A stretch of 22,526 nucleotides of DNA from an uncultured Bacilli bacterium (lineage in GTDB: Bacteria > Bacillota_I > Bacilli_A > RF39 > UBA660), in assembly GCA_934129945.1 (NCBI GenBank), contig CAKOXC010000013.1, positions 1 through 22,526 on the forward strand. Reading direction: 5' to 3'. This document shows positions 5,095 through 13,003 of the stretch, in pieces. How positions within the stretch are numbered: the first letter of the stretch is position 1; every line of letters starts with the position of its first letter. The translations under genes were made by a program, and so were the position numbers. The notes below the pieces were generated by a model. The model saw only the letters and a program-made list of their open reading frames with translations, made no database searches and was not told where the DNA came from.

Positions 5095-5295
5095 ATGTTA
5101 TACCCATCAATAGATAAACTTCTTAATATTGTTGATTCTAAGTATATGCTAGTACATGTTGCTTCTAAGAGAAGTAAACAAATGTTAGAAACAAATCATT
5201 TTCAAATGAAAGAAAATGAATATACTAACAAAAAAGAATTAGGAAGAGCTTTAGAAGAAGTTGAAAAAGGGTTAATTACTATAAAAACAAAATAG
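5095..5295 (+). CDS. rpoZ: DNA-directed RNA polymerase omega subunit
   Basis: The protein has 66 aa. MLYPSIDKLLNIVDSKYMLV is the conserved omega N-terminus, then HVASKRSKQM corresponds to the conserved ARxRxxQ-type segment, and KKELGRALEEVEKGLI is the C-terminal conserved block. Omega stabilises the beta-prime subunit and helps enzyme assembly. The length is normal for Firmicutes. AAGGACGTG gives the ribosome-binding site and a TATAAT is present at 5055-5060. It is usually found with gmk and coaBC, but here it stands alone between a pseudopilin and a tRNA, which is an unusual context. Confidence 0.88.
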   Translation: MLYPSIDKLLNIVDSKYMLVHVASKRSKQMLETNHFQMKENEYTNKKELGRALEEVEKGLITIKTK

Positions 5296-5319
5296 TAGTT
5301 AAAAAAAATAAAAAAACAC

Positions 5320-5348
5320 TTGATTATTATCATTTGTTATGATAAGAT
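5320..5348 (+). promoter_or_regulatory. Promoter of tRNA-Ala
   Basis: TTGATT (5320-5325) and TAAGAT (5343-5348) are spaced 17 bp apart, 13 bases before the mature 5' end of the tRNA. Confidence 0.55.
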
Positions 5349-5361
5349 AATCATGTCGTTT

Positions 5362-5438
5362 GGGGAATTAGCTCAGCTGGCTAGAGCACCACGCTTGCAC
5401 CGTGGGGGTCAGGAGTTCGAATCTCCTATTCTCCACCA
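5362..5438 (+). tRNA. tRNA-Ala (anticodon TGC)
   Basis: The gene is 77 nt with all arms present. The acceptor is GGGGAAT with ATTCTCC (one G-T pair), and the anticodon stem is CCACG/CGTGG around loop CTTGCAC, giving anticodon TGC. The T arm has GGTTCGAATC-type bases (GTTCGAATC), and CCA is encoded at 5436-5438. It is flanked by its own promoter and terminator. Confidence 0.95.
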
Positions 5439-5449
5439 AATTGATTAAT

Positions 5450-5471
5450 ACTCGAGAAATCGAGTTTTTTT
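5450..5471 (+). terminator. Intrinsic terminator after tRNA-Ala
   Basis: ACTCGA (5450-5455) pairs with TCGAGT (5460-5465) over a GAAA tetraloop, followed by a run of T to 5471. Confidence 0.88.
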
Positions 5472-5503
5472 ATTGCATAAAAATCAAATTTTTTAGTTTA
5501 ATC

Positions 5504-5511
5504 GACCGGTC
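5504..5511. promoter_or_regulatory. GC-rich palindrome in the promoter region of the holin-like/lysin pair
   Basis: GACCGGTC is a perfect 8-bp palindrome in an otherwise AT-rich gap. A TATAAT lies at 5530-5535, so the -35 position (about 5507-5512) falls within the palindrome and has no consensus hexamer. This arrangement suggests an operator or activator site. The regulator is unknown; TetR-type operators often contain a GACC/GGTC core. Confidence 0.35.
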
Positions 5512-5569
5512 TAATGGTTGTTAAATACATATAATATATTAACAAAAACTTAAAGAAAGGTCGTATAAT

Positions 5570-5890
5570 ATGAAAATTTATTTTATTACTGGTATTTTAA
5601 TATCAATACTTATTTTTAGCATGTATCTATTAATAAAAATTAATGGCGATGTTAGAAAGAAAGCATACCAGTTATTCTTAAAAGCTGAAGAACTATTTAT
5701 AACTGGTAGTGGAGCATTTAAAATGGATTATGTTATTGAAAACATTTATCCATATTTACCAAATTATATAAAGATGTTTATTTCTCTAGATTTATTTAAA
5801 AAAATCCTTCAAAAGATGTTTAACGAAGTAAAAGATTTTTTAGAAACTGGTAAAACTTCAAATATTTTGAGAGGTGATTATAATGAGTAG
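5570..5890 (+). CDS. Small single-pass membrane protein, possibly holin-like
   Basis: The protein has 106 aa. An N-terminal hydrophobic helix (about residues 4-22) is followed by a charged, helical region with VRKKAYQLFLKAEELFITGSG and ending near LPNYIKMFISLDLFKKILQ. This one-helix plus amphipathic body arrangement recalls small clostridial phage holins, and the gene overlaps the ATG of an M23 lysin by eight bases (5883-5890), a common holin-lysin layout. I cannot assign it to a holin family with certainty. A sigma-A-like -10 at 5530-5535 and an AAAGAAAGG ribosome-binding site precede it. No other phage genes are near, so it may be a domesticated lysis pair or a cell-wall remodelling unit. 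Confidence 0.5.
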   Translation: MKIYFITGILISILIFSMYLLIKINGDVRKKAYQLFLKAEELFITGSGAFKMDYVIENIYPYLPNYIKMFISLDLFKKILQKMFNEVKDFLETGKTSNILRGDYNE

Positions 5891-6653
5891 AGTTGTATTA
5901 GGAGATAATAAAATAACTCAAAAATATAGCAGTTCTCACAAAGGAGTTGACATTGGATATAAAGGTGGAAATAATGATTATATTTTAGCTCATAGTGATG
6001 GAGTTATTATTAATGCTGTTAGTGGGAAAAAAAATAATTTAAAAGCTAAAGGTAATGAAACTTATGGAAACTATATAAAAATAAAACATTATAATGGTTA
6101 TTACACTTTATATGCTCATTTAAATGATGTATTTGTAAAACCTGGTGAAAAAGTTATTAAAGGTCAAAAAATAGGATATATGGGAAACAGTGGAAAAGCT
6201 TACGGAAAACACTTACATTTCGAAGTAAGAAATACTAAAAATAAAAGAATAAATCCAACTAAATATGTTTATGAAGATTTACCTAAATTAATAATTTTAT
6301 ATCAAACTTATGATTTGAAAAAGAAAAAATGGTTACCTAATGTTATTACTAATTCTAATAATTATGCAGGAAATTTAAATAATAGTGTTGGCGCACTATA
6401 TATAGATAGTTTCATTTATAGAGCCCATGATTTAAAGAAAAATAAATGGCTTGATTATGTAAATGGTAGAACTAATTATGCTGGTAACAAACAACCCATT
6501 GATGGAATTCAAATAAAAAATGCTATTTATAGAGTCCATTTAAAAAACGGATCATGGTTACCATGGGTTTTTAAAGTAGATAATACTAATAATGGATATG
6601 CTGGTATATTAGGTAAAGAAATTGATTTAATTCAAATCAAAACAAATGATTAG
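5883..6653 (+). CDS. M23-family peptidoglycan endopeptidase with three C-terminal wall-binding-like repeats
   Basis: The protein has 256 aa from ATG 5883, chosen because AGAGGTG lies six bases upstream; the in-frame GTG at 5874 is inside that site. The catalytic zinc residues of LytM/M23 are all visible: HKGVD (His19, Asp23), YAHL (His79) and HLHFEV (His110, His112). It has no signal peptide, so release may depend on the small membrane protein encoded upstream. After residue 135 come three repeats (about 138-176, 177-213 and 214-254) of the pattern aromatic-x-H/Y...K-x-W-L...YAG...I-x-x-I-x-IK, which look like cell-wall-binding modules. M23 enzymes cut peptide cross-links of peptidoglycan. 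It could be a phage endolysin or an autolysin. Confidence 0.82.
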   Translation: MSRVVLGDNKITQKYSSSHKGVDIGYKGGNNDYILAHSDGVIINAVSGKKNNLKAKGNETYGNYIKIKHYNGYYTLYAHLNDVFVKPGEKVIKGQKIGYMGNSGKAYGKHLHFEVRNTKNKRINPTKYVYEDLPKLIILYQTYDLKKKKWLPNVITNSNNYAGNLNNSVGALYIDSFIYRAHDLKKNKWLDYVNGRTNYAGNKQPIDGIQIKNAIYRVHLKNGSWLPWVFKVDNTNNGYAGILGKEIDLIQIKTND

Positions 6654-6681
6654 TTTTAATTTAAAAAACTAGTCATTTTTT
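6648..6681 (+). terminator. Intrinsic terminator after the M23 lysin
   Basis: GATTAGTTTT (6648-6657) pairs with AAAACTAGTC (6665-6674), with one T-G pair, followed by ATTTTTT. The 5' arm includes the last sense codon and the stop codon. Confidence 0.75.
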
Positions 6682-6730
6682 CATTTTTTTGGTATACTTA
6701 TACTTGATAATGATGGGTGGTGATTTAGAA

Positions 6731-7939
6731 GTGGATGCAGATATAATTCAAATTGATAATTATATAAATGATTTTTTTAAAAATAAAACTCCTCAACAGA
6801 TTAAATATTTTTGTAGTAAAATAATAAATTTTGAACCTGTTAAAAATTTGGATAAATATGCTAAAGAAGTTCTAGCATTAAATATTGAAAAAAGAATAAT
6901 TTTAGCTATTGAAAAAAGCTGCCAAACAATACATAAACCATCTTACTGGAAACATTTTAAGATAGAAGCACCTTTTGTTTATGACAGAGATAACATATTA
7001 AATGATTATTTAGACTTGTTTGTAAGAAATATGTATAGCACTTATCCAAATAAAGAAGTTTATAAAGATATAAACTCATTTTATAATACCAAAACTTTAA
7101 TAGCTTCTAAATCATTTAAAAATAGGCTTATTAGTTTACCAAGTGGTGAAAGAATTAGCATAAATGATATAATTAATTCTTTTTCTAATTTAATCGAGAA
7201 TAATACAATTGTTAAAACTGAATACGAAATTAAAGGAAAAGTAGGAGAATTAAAAAAAATTGCAGCAATGACAGGAATTCTAACTGTAGTTGGAACATCA
7301 GTAGTTCTTAGCCAAAAAACAACTGAAAATGATAAACAAATTAAAATAGAGTACGAAAATCATAAAGATTATAACGCCTCAAAACAAGAAGAAACAAGTG
7401 AAACAGTAGTTAATAATTTTGAAAATGAAAATGTATTAGATCCAATATTTATTGGATATGAAAATGCTTGCCCTAAAGAATATCAGAGATATATGTTAGA
7501 AATGTCAGAAAAATATGATGTTCCTTTCAATATTTTAATGACAATAGCAGATAATGAATCAAATGGACTATTTGATAATAATGGAAAAATTAGTGATTGG
7601 GATGATTATGGCTTTTTTCAAATTAATATTTGTAATCATGATTTAATATTCAAAAATTTAGGATATGAGCCAAGTGATTTACTAAATAACCCATATAAAA
7701 ATATAGAAGCTGCTACGTACTTAATAAAAAATATTTGTAATATGTTTGAAGAAGATTTAAAAAATAATAATTATGAAAATATATTTGGTACTTATAATGG
7801 ATGGGTTAATTGGCAAAGCAAAGATACTTCTAAAGAATATGTTATAAAAGCTACTGAAAAAATTAATACTATTTATAATAAGCCAAATGAAGAATTATTT
7901 ATAAAAGTAAATGAGGATAAAAATGGAAGAACAAAGTAA
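6731..7939 (+). CDS. Membrane-anchored protein with a C-terminal lytic transglycosylase (SLT/lysozyme-like) domain
   Basis: The protein has 402 aa from GTG 6731. This start is chosen because GGTGGTGAT sits a few bases upstream; upstream ATGs at 6710 and 6713 would overlap that site. The first about 170 residues are an unrecognised cytoplasmic helical region. A hydrophobic segment (KIAAMTGILTVVGTSVVL, near residues 174-192) probably crosses the membrane, a polar linker follows, and the last about 150 residues form a lysozyme-like domain with the catalytic glutamate in DNESNG (Glu276), the GFFQIN motif and an NxxxNIEAATYL segment. Lytic transglycosylases cleave the glycan strand. With the M23 enzyme upstream this gives two complementary wall hydrolases. 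The inside-to-outside topology could let the cytoplasmic part control the enzyme. Confidence 0.72.
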   Translation: MDADIIQIDNYINDFFKNKTPQQIKYFCSKIINFEPVKNLDKYAKEVLALNIEKRIILAIEKSCQTIHKPSYWKHFKIEAPFVYDRDNILNDYLDLFVRNMYSTYPNKEVYKDINSFYNTKTLIASKSFKNRLISLPSGERISINDIINSFSNLIENNTIVKTEYEIKGKVGELKKIAAMTGILTVVGTSVVLSQKTTENDKQIKIEYENHKDYNASKQEETSETVVNNFENENVLDPIFIGYENACPKEYQRYMLEMSEKYDVPFNILMTIADNESNGLFDNNGKISDWDDYGFFQINICNHDLIFKNLGYEPSDLLNNPYKNIEAATYLIKNICNMFEEDLKNNNYENIFGTYNGWVNWQSKDTSKEYVIKATEKINTIYNKPNEELFIKVNEDKNGRTK

Positions 7940-8126
7940 ATATAAGGTAAAAGATATTATTTTGCTTGATGATAATAGAAAATATGTCATAATTAGACAA
8001 ATTGGTAAATATTATTTATTAATGGCAGATAGTGAGCCTTTTAAAATAATGCTAGTTAAAATATTAAATAATAAAATCATAGTTGAGACAAATAAAGAAG
8101 TAATAAAAGAAGTGTTAAGTGAATAA
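7923..8126 (+). CDS. Small conserved-looking protein of unknown function
   Basis: The protein has 67 aa from ATG 7923, with GAGGAT just before it; the in-frame ATG at 7911 lies upstream of that site. It overlaps the end of the transglycosylase gene by 17 bases, so translation is coupled. The sequence alternates hydrophobic and charged residues (KYKVKDIILLDDNRKYVIIRQ...YYLLMA...), consistent with a small beta-barrel, and ends in a short helix. No family is recognised with confidence. Its position suggests a partner or regulator of the wall hydrolase. Confidence 0.6.
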   Translation: MEEQSKYKVKDIILLDDNRKYVIIRQIGKYYLLMADSEPFKIMLVKILNNKIIVETNKEVIKEVLSE

Positions 8127-8129
8127 AAC

Positions 8130-8157
8130 TTGCATTTTTTTTATTTTGTGGTATGAT
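8130..8157 (+). promoter_or_regulatory. Promoter of the alarmone synthetase gene
   Basis: TTGCAT (8130-8135) and TATGAT (8152-8157) are 16 bp apart. An AGAAAGGAG ribosome-binding site lies before the ATG at 8189. Confidence 0.5.
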
Positions 8158-8188
8158 TAATCTTACCCAATAAGAAAGGAGTAAAAAA

Positions 8189-8812
8189 ATGAACAATGAA
8201 TTTAATTTATCTAGTTTAATGGTAGATTATTCTTCTGCATTAAAAATACTAAAAACTGAACTAGAAATATTAAGCGATGAATTTGAATATAATCATAAAT
8301 ATAATCCAGTTGAACATATTAAATGTCGTATTAAAAGTTATGATAGTATTGTAAAAAAATTAGAAAAAAAGGGATTAGAATTAACTAATGAAAATGTAGT
8401 AAATTATATAAATGATGTAGTTGGAGTAAGAGTAGTATGTTCATTTATTCCTGATGTATTTGAAATAGTTAAAGTAATTGAAAATTCTAAGAATATAAAA
8501 ATATTATCAAAAAAAGATTATATTAATAATCCTAAAGATAGCGGTTATTCAAGTTTTCATTTAATTGTCAGTGTTCCGGTAAATTTATCTACAGGTGTTA
8601 AATATGTTAAAGCTGAAATTCAAATAAGAACTATCGCAATGGATTTTTGGGCTAGTTTAGACCATAAAATTTCTTATAAATTCCCTCATCCTGACGAGTT
8701 ACCTGCTAGAGTTATTGAAGAATTAAAAACTAGTTCTGAAATAGTTAAACTACTTGATAAAAAAATGGCTGAATTAGTTGGAATTGTTAATGATATAAAG
8801 ATAGATGAATAA
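8189..8812 (+). CDS. relQ: Small alarmone synthetase, RelQ-like GTP pyrophosphokinase
   Basis: The protein has 207 aa, a single RelA/SpoT synthetase domain of the usual RelP/RelQ length with no hydrolase, TGS or ACT domain. Visible motifs are CRIKSYDSIVKKLEKKG (residues 46-62; Arg47, Lys49 and Ser50 in the ATP site), DVVGVRVVC (76-84), KKDYINNPKDSGYSSFHLI (108-126, with the Tyr120 that stacks on the acceptor guanine) and AEIQIRTIAMDFWASLDHK (142-160, with catalytic Glu143). It transfers pyrophosphate from ATP to GTP or GDP. RelQ rather than RelP is favoured by the PKDSGYSSFHL form, but this is a judgement by eye. It has its own promoter and terminator. Confidence 0.9.
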   Translation: MNNEFNLSSLMVDYSSALKILKTELEILSDEFEYNHKYNPVEHIKCRIKSYDSIVKKLEKKGLELTNENVVNYINDVVGVRVVCSFIPDVFEIVKVIENSKNIKILSKKDYINNPKDSGYSSFHLIVSVPVNLSTGVKYVKAEIQIRTIAMDFWASLDHKISYKFPHPDELPARVIEELKTSSEIVKLLDKKMAELVGIVNDIKIDE

Positions 8813-8816
8813 TCAT

Positions 8817-8839
8817 AAAGTGGCTTAAGTGCCATTTTT
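8817..8839 (+). terminator. Intrinsic terminator after the alarmone synthetase gene
   Basis: AAAGTGGC (8817-8824) pairs with GCCATTTT (8831-8838), with one G-T pair, over loop TTAAGT, followed by T. Confidence 0.75.
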
Positions 8840-8851
8840 ATTTGAATTATA

Positions 8852-8880
8852 TTGCAAACGTATATTCGATATAGTAAAAT
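8852..8880 (+). promoter_or_regulatory. Promoter of the Y-family polymerase with a LexA-box-like site in the spacer
   Basis: TTGCAA (8852-8857) and TAAAAT (8875-8880) are spaced 17 bp. Between and across them, 8855-8868 reads CAAACGTATATTCG, matching 12 of 14 positions of the Gram-positive SOS box CGAACRNRYGTTCG. Both half sites have one mismatch. Its position over the promoter of a translesion polymerase makes LexA control plausible. Confidence 0.5.
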
Positions 8881-8896
8881 ATATATGGTGATTAAA

Positions 8897-10093
8897 GTGG
8901 ATAGAGTAATCATGCATATCGATGTAAATAATGCTTTCTTATCTTGGAGTGCAGTTTATTATAATTTAAAAGGTAGCAAAGTTGATATTAGAAACACTTA
9001 TGCTGTAATCGGTGGCGATGAGAAAACTAGAAATGGAATAGTTTTAGCAAAATCTATGTACGCCAAGAAAAAGGGAGTTGTTACGGGTGAAACACTTTAT
9101 AGTGCTAGAAAAAAATGCCCAGGCTTAAAAACTTATCCTATGAATTATCCATTTTATCAAAAAATGTCTAATAAATTATTTTCTTTAATAAAATCTTATA
9201 GTCCAGATATAGAAAAAGCCTCTATCGATGAATGCTATCTTGATTATACAAAAGTAAAAAATATATATGGTGATGAATTGGAATTTGCAAAAAAACTTCA
9301 AAAGGAAATATACGAAAAATTAAAGTTTACTGTAAATATTGGGATAGCTAATAATAAACTTTGTGCGAAAATGGCAAGTGATTTTACAAAACCTAATAAA
9401 ATACATACATTATATGATTACGAAATAAAAGAAAAAATGTGGCCTCTTGATGTTGGAGAACTTTTTATGGTCGGTAAAAAAACTGCTGAGAAATTAAAGA
9501 TTATGAATATCAACACAATTGGAAAACTCGCTAATACTGAACCAATTAGATTATATCCCATGTTTAAAAATCAAGCTAAATTTTTAGTGGATATAGCCAA
9601 TGGAATTGATAATAGTGCTGTAGATTCGAGTTCTTATGAAGCAAAAGGAATAAGTAATGAGATAACCTTAGAAAAAGATTATTCTAATTATAAAGAATTA
9701 GAGCCATTTCTACTGGCCCTATGTGATAAAGTTAGTTTAAGGCTTAGAAAATTAAATAAAAGTGCCAGTGTTGTTGCAGTTATATTAAAAGATAATACTT
9801 TTAAAAGAAGGACACATCAAAAGAAGCTTGATTATCCAACTAATGCTACTGATGAAATCTTTGAAGTAGCAAAAATAATATTAAAAGAAATGCAAAATGA
9901 TGATGAAATTAGGTTAATTGGATTAAGACTTGATGATTTATCAGTTTGTAATATAAGACAAATTTCACTATTTAATAATTCTTTAAATGATGATAGTAAA
10001 TTAGATAAAACGATAGATAAATTAAAAGAAAAATATGGAACTAATATTCTTTTTAAAGCTGGAAGTGTAAAATTAAAAAACAAGAAAGAATAA
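8897..10093 (+). CDS. Y-family (UmuC/DinB-type) translesion DNA polymerase
   Basis: The protein has 398 aa from GTG 8897, chosen because GGTGAT at 8887-8892 is an ideal ribosome-binding site; an in-frame ATG at 8885 overlaps it. The palm residues are clear: HIDVNNAF supplies Asp9, and SIDECYLDY supplies Asp111 and Glu112. NGIVLAKSMYAKKKGVVTGE is the finger region with the nucleotide-binding Lys/Tyr, and a helix-hairpin-helix-like stretch (GELFMVGKKTAEKLKIMNI) and little-finger domain follow. The HIDVNNAFLSW form and overall size resemble firmicute UvrX/YqjW-type UmuC more than classic DinB. It copies damaged templates at low fidelity. It is a single-gene unit with a putative SOS box upstream. 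Confidence 0.88.
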   Translation: MDRVIMHIDVNNAFLSWSAVYYNLKGSKVDIRNTYAVIGGDEKTRNGIVLAKSMYAKKKGVVTGETLYSARKKCPGLKTYPMNYPFYQKMSNKLFSLIKSYSPDIEKASIDECYLDYTKVKNIYGDELEFAKKLQKEIYEKLKFTVNIGIANNKLCAKMASDFTKPNKIHTLYDYEIKEKMWPLDVGELFMVGKKTAEKLKIMNINTIGKLANTEPIRLYPMFKNQAKFLVDIANGIDNSAVDSSSYEAKGISNEITLEKDYSNYKELEPFLLALCDKVSLRLRKLNKSASVVAVILKDNTFKRRTHQKKLDYPTNATDEIFEVAKIILKEMQNDDEIRLIGLRLDDLSVCNIRQISLFNNSLNDDSKLDKTIDKLKEKYGTNILFKAGSVKLKNKKE

Positions 10094-10177
10094 AAGAAAA
10101 AAAGATTATAAATATTTTTAAATTCTTTAAAAAAATAAATTTATGCATTATAATGGAATTATAGAAAGAGGAAAAAA

Positions 10178-10780
10178 ATGAGAAAAATATTTAGTGTTAT
10201 TTTAGTAGTATGTTTATTAATGTGTGGATGTTCTAAAGACACATCAAAAGGTACAATTGAAAAGATAAGCTATGAAGAAACAAATGAAATTACAAATTAT
10301 GTCAAGTTAGAAACCACAAAAGGAATAATTTTAGTTGAATTATATCCCAATGTTGCACCAATTACTGTTGAAAATTTTCAAAATTTAGTAAATGAAAAGT
10401 TTTATGATGGTTTGATTTTTCACAGAGTAATTAAAGATTTTATGATTCAAGGTGGAGATCCTGAAGGTACAGGACTGGGTGGTTCTAGCAAAACTATTAA
10501 AGGTGAATTTAAAAATAATGGAGTTAATAATGATTTATCTCACACTAGAGGAGTTATTTCAATGGCAAGAAATTCCATAAGTATGGATTCAGCTTCTAGC
10601 CAATTCTTTATAGTTCAAAAAGATTCAACTTATTTAGATGGTGATTATGCTGCTTTTGGTAAAGTAATAGCCGGAATGGATGTAGTTGATAAAATAGCCA
10701 GTGTAAATGTTGATTCAAATGACAAGCCAACTAGTACACAAAAAATAAAATCAATAAGATTTATAAAAATTGGAGAATAA
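10178..10780 (+). CDS. Lipoprotein peptidyl-prolyl cis-trans isomerase (cyclophilin type)
   Basis: The protein has 200 aa. A signal peptide with a lipobox-like LMCGC (Cys18 as lipid anchor) places it outside the membrane. From residue about 42 there is a bacterial cyclophilin domain: FHRVIKDFMIQGGDPEGTG contains the catalytic Arg83, Phe88 and Gln91, and SQFFIVQ is the conserved substrate-groove strand. The tail SIRFIKIGE is typical. It should speed folding of exported proteins at proline bonds. A TATAAT at 10149-10154 and AAGAGG before the ATG support the start. The next gene begins two bases after its stop, so it probably leads an operon with the ABC exporter. Confidence 0.88.
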   Translation: MRKIFSVILVVCLLMCGCSKDTSKGTIEKISYEETNEITNYVKLETTKGIILVELYPNVAPITVENFQNLVNEKFYDGLIFHRVIKDFMIQGGDPEGTGLGGSSKTIKGEFKNNGVNNDLSHTRGVISMARNSISMDSASSQFFIVQKDSTYLDGDYAAFGKVIAGMDVVDKIASVNVDSNDKPTSTQKIKSIRFIKIGE

Positions 10781-10782
10781 TT

Positions 10783-11682
10783 ATGTTAAAAGTAGAAAAT
10801 GTTACAAAATATTATGATGATAATTTAGCAGTAGATAATTTGTCTTTTGAAGTTAATGATGGAGAAATATTTGGCCTTCTAGGAGTTAACGGTGCTGGAA
10901 AAACAACAACGTTTAGAATGATTTTAGGATTGATTGATAAAAATAAAGGAAATATAACTTTGGATGGTAAAAAAATAGATTATAGTGTTACTGATAAAAT
11001 AGGCTTTTTAACTGAAGAAAGAAGTTTAATGCTTAAATTGACAGTAAAAGAACAAGCAATCTATTATGGAACTTTAAAAGGAATGAAAGAAAAAGATATT
11101 TTAAAAAAATTAGATTATTACCTAGAAAAATTTAAAATAAGTGAATATAAAAATCGTAAGATAAAAGAATTGAGTAAAGGAAATCAGCAAAAAATTCAAT
11201 TTATTTGTGCGATAATAAATGATCCAAAACTCCTTATACTAGACGAACCTTTTTCAGGATTAGACCCTTTAAATGTTGAAGATTTTATGAAAGTTATTAG
11301 AGAATTTAGAGACAAAGGTACTAGCATTATTTTCTCTTCACATAGAATGGAACATGTTGAATTATTTTGTGAAAAACTTGTAATTTTAGTAAAAGGAAAA
11401 AGTGTTTTGAGTGGCTCTTTAAAAGACATAAAAAAGAATTACCAAAAGAAAAATATAATTATAGATGCCTCTGTTGATGAAAATATTTTAAGAAGTTTAA
11501 AAGGAATCGAAGAGGTAAATAAAGTAAGCAATGAATTTATTGTTAAAATAAAGAGTGATAAATATATAAAAACTGTTTTTGATTATGTAAAAGAATGTGA
11601 TAATGTTTTAAAATTCTCTGTAGAAGATGCTTCATTAAATGAAATATTTGTTGAAACAGTTGGAGGTTTATATGAAGAATAA
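10783..11682 (+). CDS. ABC transporter ATP-binding protein (NatA/CcmA-like, ABC-2 type)
   Basis: The protein has 299 aa. Walker A is GVNGAGKTT (34-42), the signature is LSKGNQQK (130-137), Walker B is LLILDE (150-155) followed by PFSGLDP, and the switch histidine is His187 in SSHRMEH. The C-terminal about 85 residues after the core are the extra domain seen in NatA/YhaQ-type ATPases. It powers the membrane protein encoded directly downstream, with which it overlaps by 11 bases. The KGNQQK form of the signature is common in ABC-2 exporters of sodium or small molecules. The substrate is unknown. Confidence 0.92.
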   Translation: MLKVENVTKYYDDNLAVDNLSFEVNDGEIFGLLGVNGAGKTTTFRMILGLIDKNKGNITLDGKKIDYSVTDKIGFLTEERSLMLKLTVKEQAIYYGTLKGMKEKDILKKLDYYLEKFKISEYKNRKIKELSKGNQQKIQFICAIINDPKLLILDEPFSGLDPLNVEDFMKVIREFRDKGTSIIFSSHRMEHVELFCEKLVILVKGKSVLSGSLKDIKKNYQKKNIIIDASVDENILRSLKGIEEVNKVSNEFIVKIKSDKYIKTVFDYVKECDNVLKFSVEDASLNEIFVETVGGLYEE

Positions 11683-12994
11683 ACTAAAATTTTTAATTAA
11701 ACAAAGTCTTAAGAAAAAAATAGGAACCAAATGGTTTAAGGCAGTAAATATTATCTTGTGTATTTTAATAGTAGCAATGGCAAATATAGATCGTTTAATA
11801 ACTGCCTTTGGAGGAGATTTTAATAAAGATACTACTGTTTATGTTAAAGATAATGTAGGTGTTTATGATTATTTACAACCTTTGTTTAATGAAACAACAA
11901 AAACAGTAGAGGATTTAAAAAATTATAAAGTAGAAAAAACTGATAAAAGTTTAGAAGAATTAAAGAAAAATATTAAAGATACTGATAATATAATTGTAGA
12001 AATTAATTCATCAGATACAAATTATATTTCAAGTACAATTACAACTTATGATGCTTTAGATACTATATCTTATCAGTTGCTATTTAATGTTTTAAATCAA
12101 ACGAAAGAAGCTTTTGTTATTGGGAAACTTGGCTTAACAGAAAAAGAAATAATAGCATTAAAAAGTAATATAGAAATAACTAAAAAAACAACTAATCCTG
12201 ATTTAAATGATAATGCTAAAGCTAAAGATATTATATCTTCAGGATTGATTATTTTATTTATTGTTCCTTTCTTTATTTTTATTACGTTATTGGTTCAAAT
12301 GTTAGGCGCAGAAATTAACGAAGAAAAATCTACTAAAAGTATGGAAATAATAATTTCTAATGTTCCACCAAAATATCATTTTATAGCTAAGATTTCAGCT
12401 TCTAGTTTATTCGTAATTATTCAAGGAGCTTTACTATTTTCATACACAATTTTAGCAATACTAGCAAGAAATTTAATAGGGGTATTATTTGGTAGTGGTA
12501 TAGTAAGCAGTGATGTTAGTAAATATTTAAAAGACATTATTAATTTATTAAAAGATAGTGGAATTATTGATTTGTTAATAAAAGGTTTACCGTTTATAAT
12601 TCTACTATTTATTGTTAATATACTAGCATACGCAATTATTGCTGGCGTTCTTGCATCAATGACAACAAACATTGAAGATTACCAACAATTGCAATCACCA
12701 ATAATGATTATAATGATGATGGGGTATTTTATAGCTATTATGGCATCAACTTTTGATGGTTCAATATTTATTAAAATTGTATCATTTATACCACTGTTAT
12801 CAGCACTTGTTGCTCCGGTAATATATTTACTAGGACAAACAACAATAATTGAATTAATCATATCTTTAATTATATGTATGATAACAGTAGCTATATTATA
12901 TATTTATGGCTTAAAAATATATAAAGTAGGGATACTTAATTATTCATCTAGTAATCTATGGAAAAAAATACTAAAATCATTAAAAGAAAAGTAG
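11672..12994 (+). CDS. ABC-2 type transporter permease (NatB/YhaP-like)
   Basis: The protein has 440 aa from ATG 11672, with GGAGG seven bases upstream; the ORF is open further up but only through the ATPase gene. One helix near residues 24-42 is followed by an extracellular domain of about 150 residues, then about five more helices. Between them is GAEINEEKSTKSMEIIISNVPP, the intracellular loop typical of NatB/YhaP permeases that contacts the ATPase. A VLASMTTNIEDYQQLQSPIMI segment and a short basic tail follow. Together with the upstream ATPase it should form an exporter homodimer complex. The substrate is not evident. Confidence 0.88.
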   Translation: MKNKLKFLIKQSLKKKIGTKWFKAVNIILCILIVAMANIDRLITAFGGDFNKDTTVYVKDNVGVYDYLQPLFNETTKTVEDLKNYKVEKTDKSLEELKKNIKDTDNIIVEINSSDTNYISSTITTYDALDTISYQLLFNVLNQTKEAFVIGKLGLTEKEIIALKSNIEITKKTTNPDLNDNAKAKDIISSGLIILFIVPFFIFITLLVQMLGAEINEEKSTKSMEIIISNVPPKYHFIAKISASSLFVIIQGALLFSYTILAILARNLIGVLFGSGIVSSDVSKYLKDIINLLKDSGIIDLLIKGLPFIILLFIVNILAYAIIAGVLASMTTNIEDYQQLQSPIMIIMMMGYFIAIMASTFDGSIFIKIVSFIPLLSALVAPVIYLLGQTTIIELIISLIICMITVAILYIYGLKIYKVGILNYSSSNLWKKILKSLKEK

Positions 12995-13003
12995 GAGGAT
13001 TAT

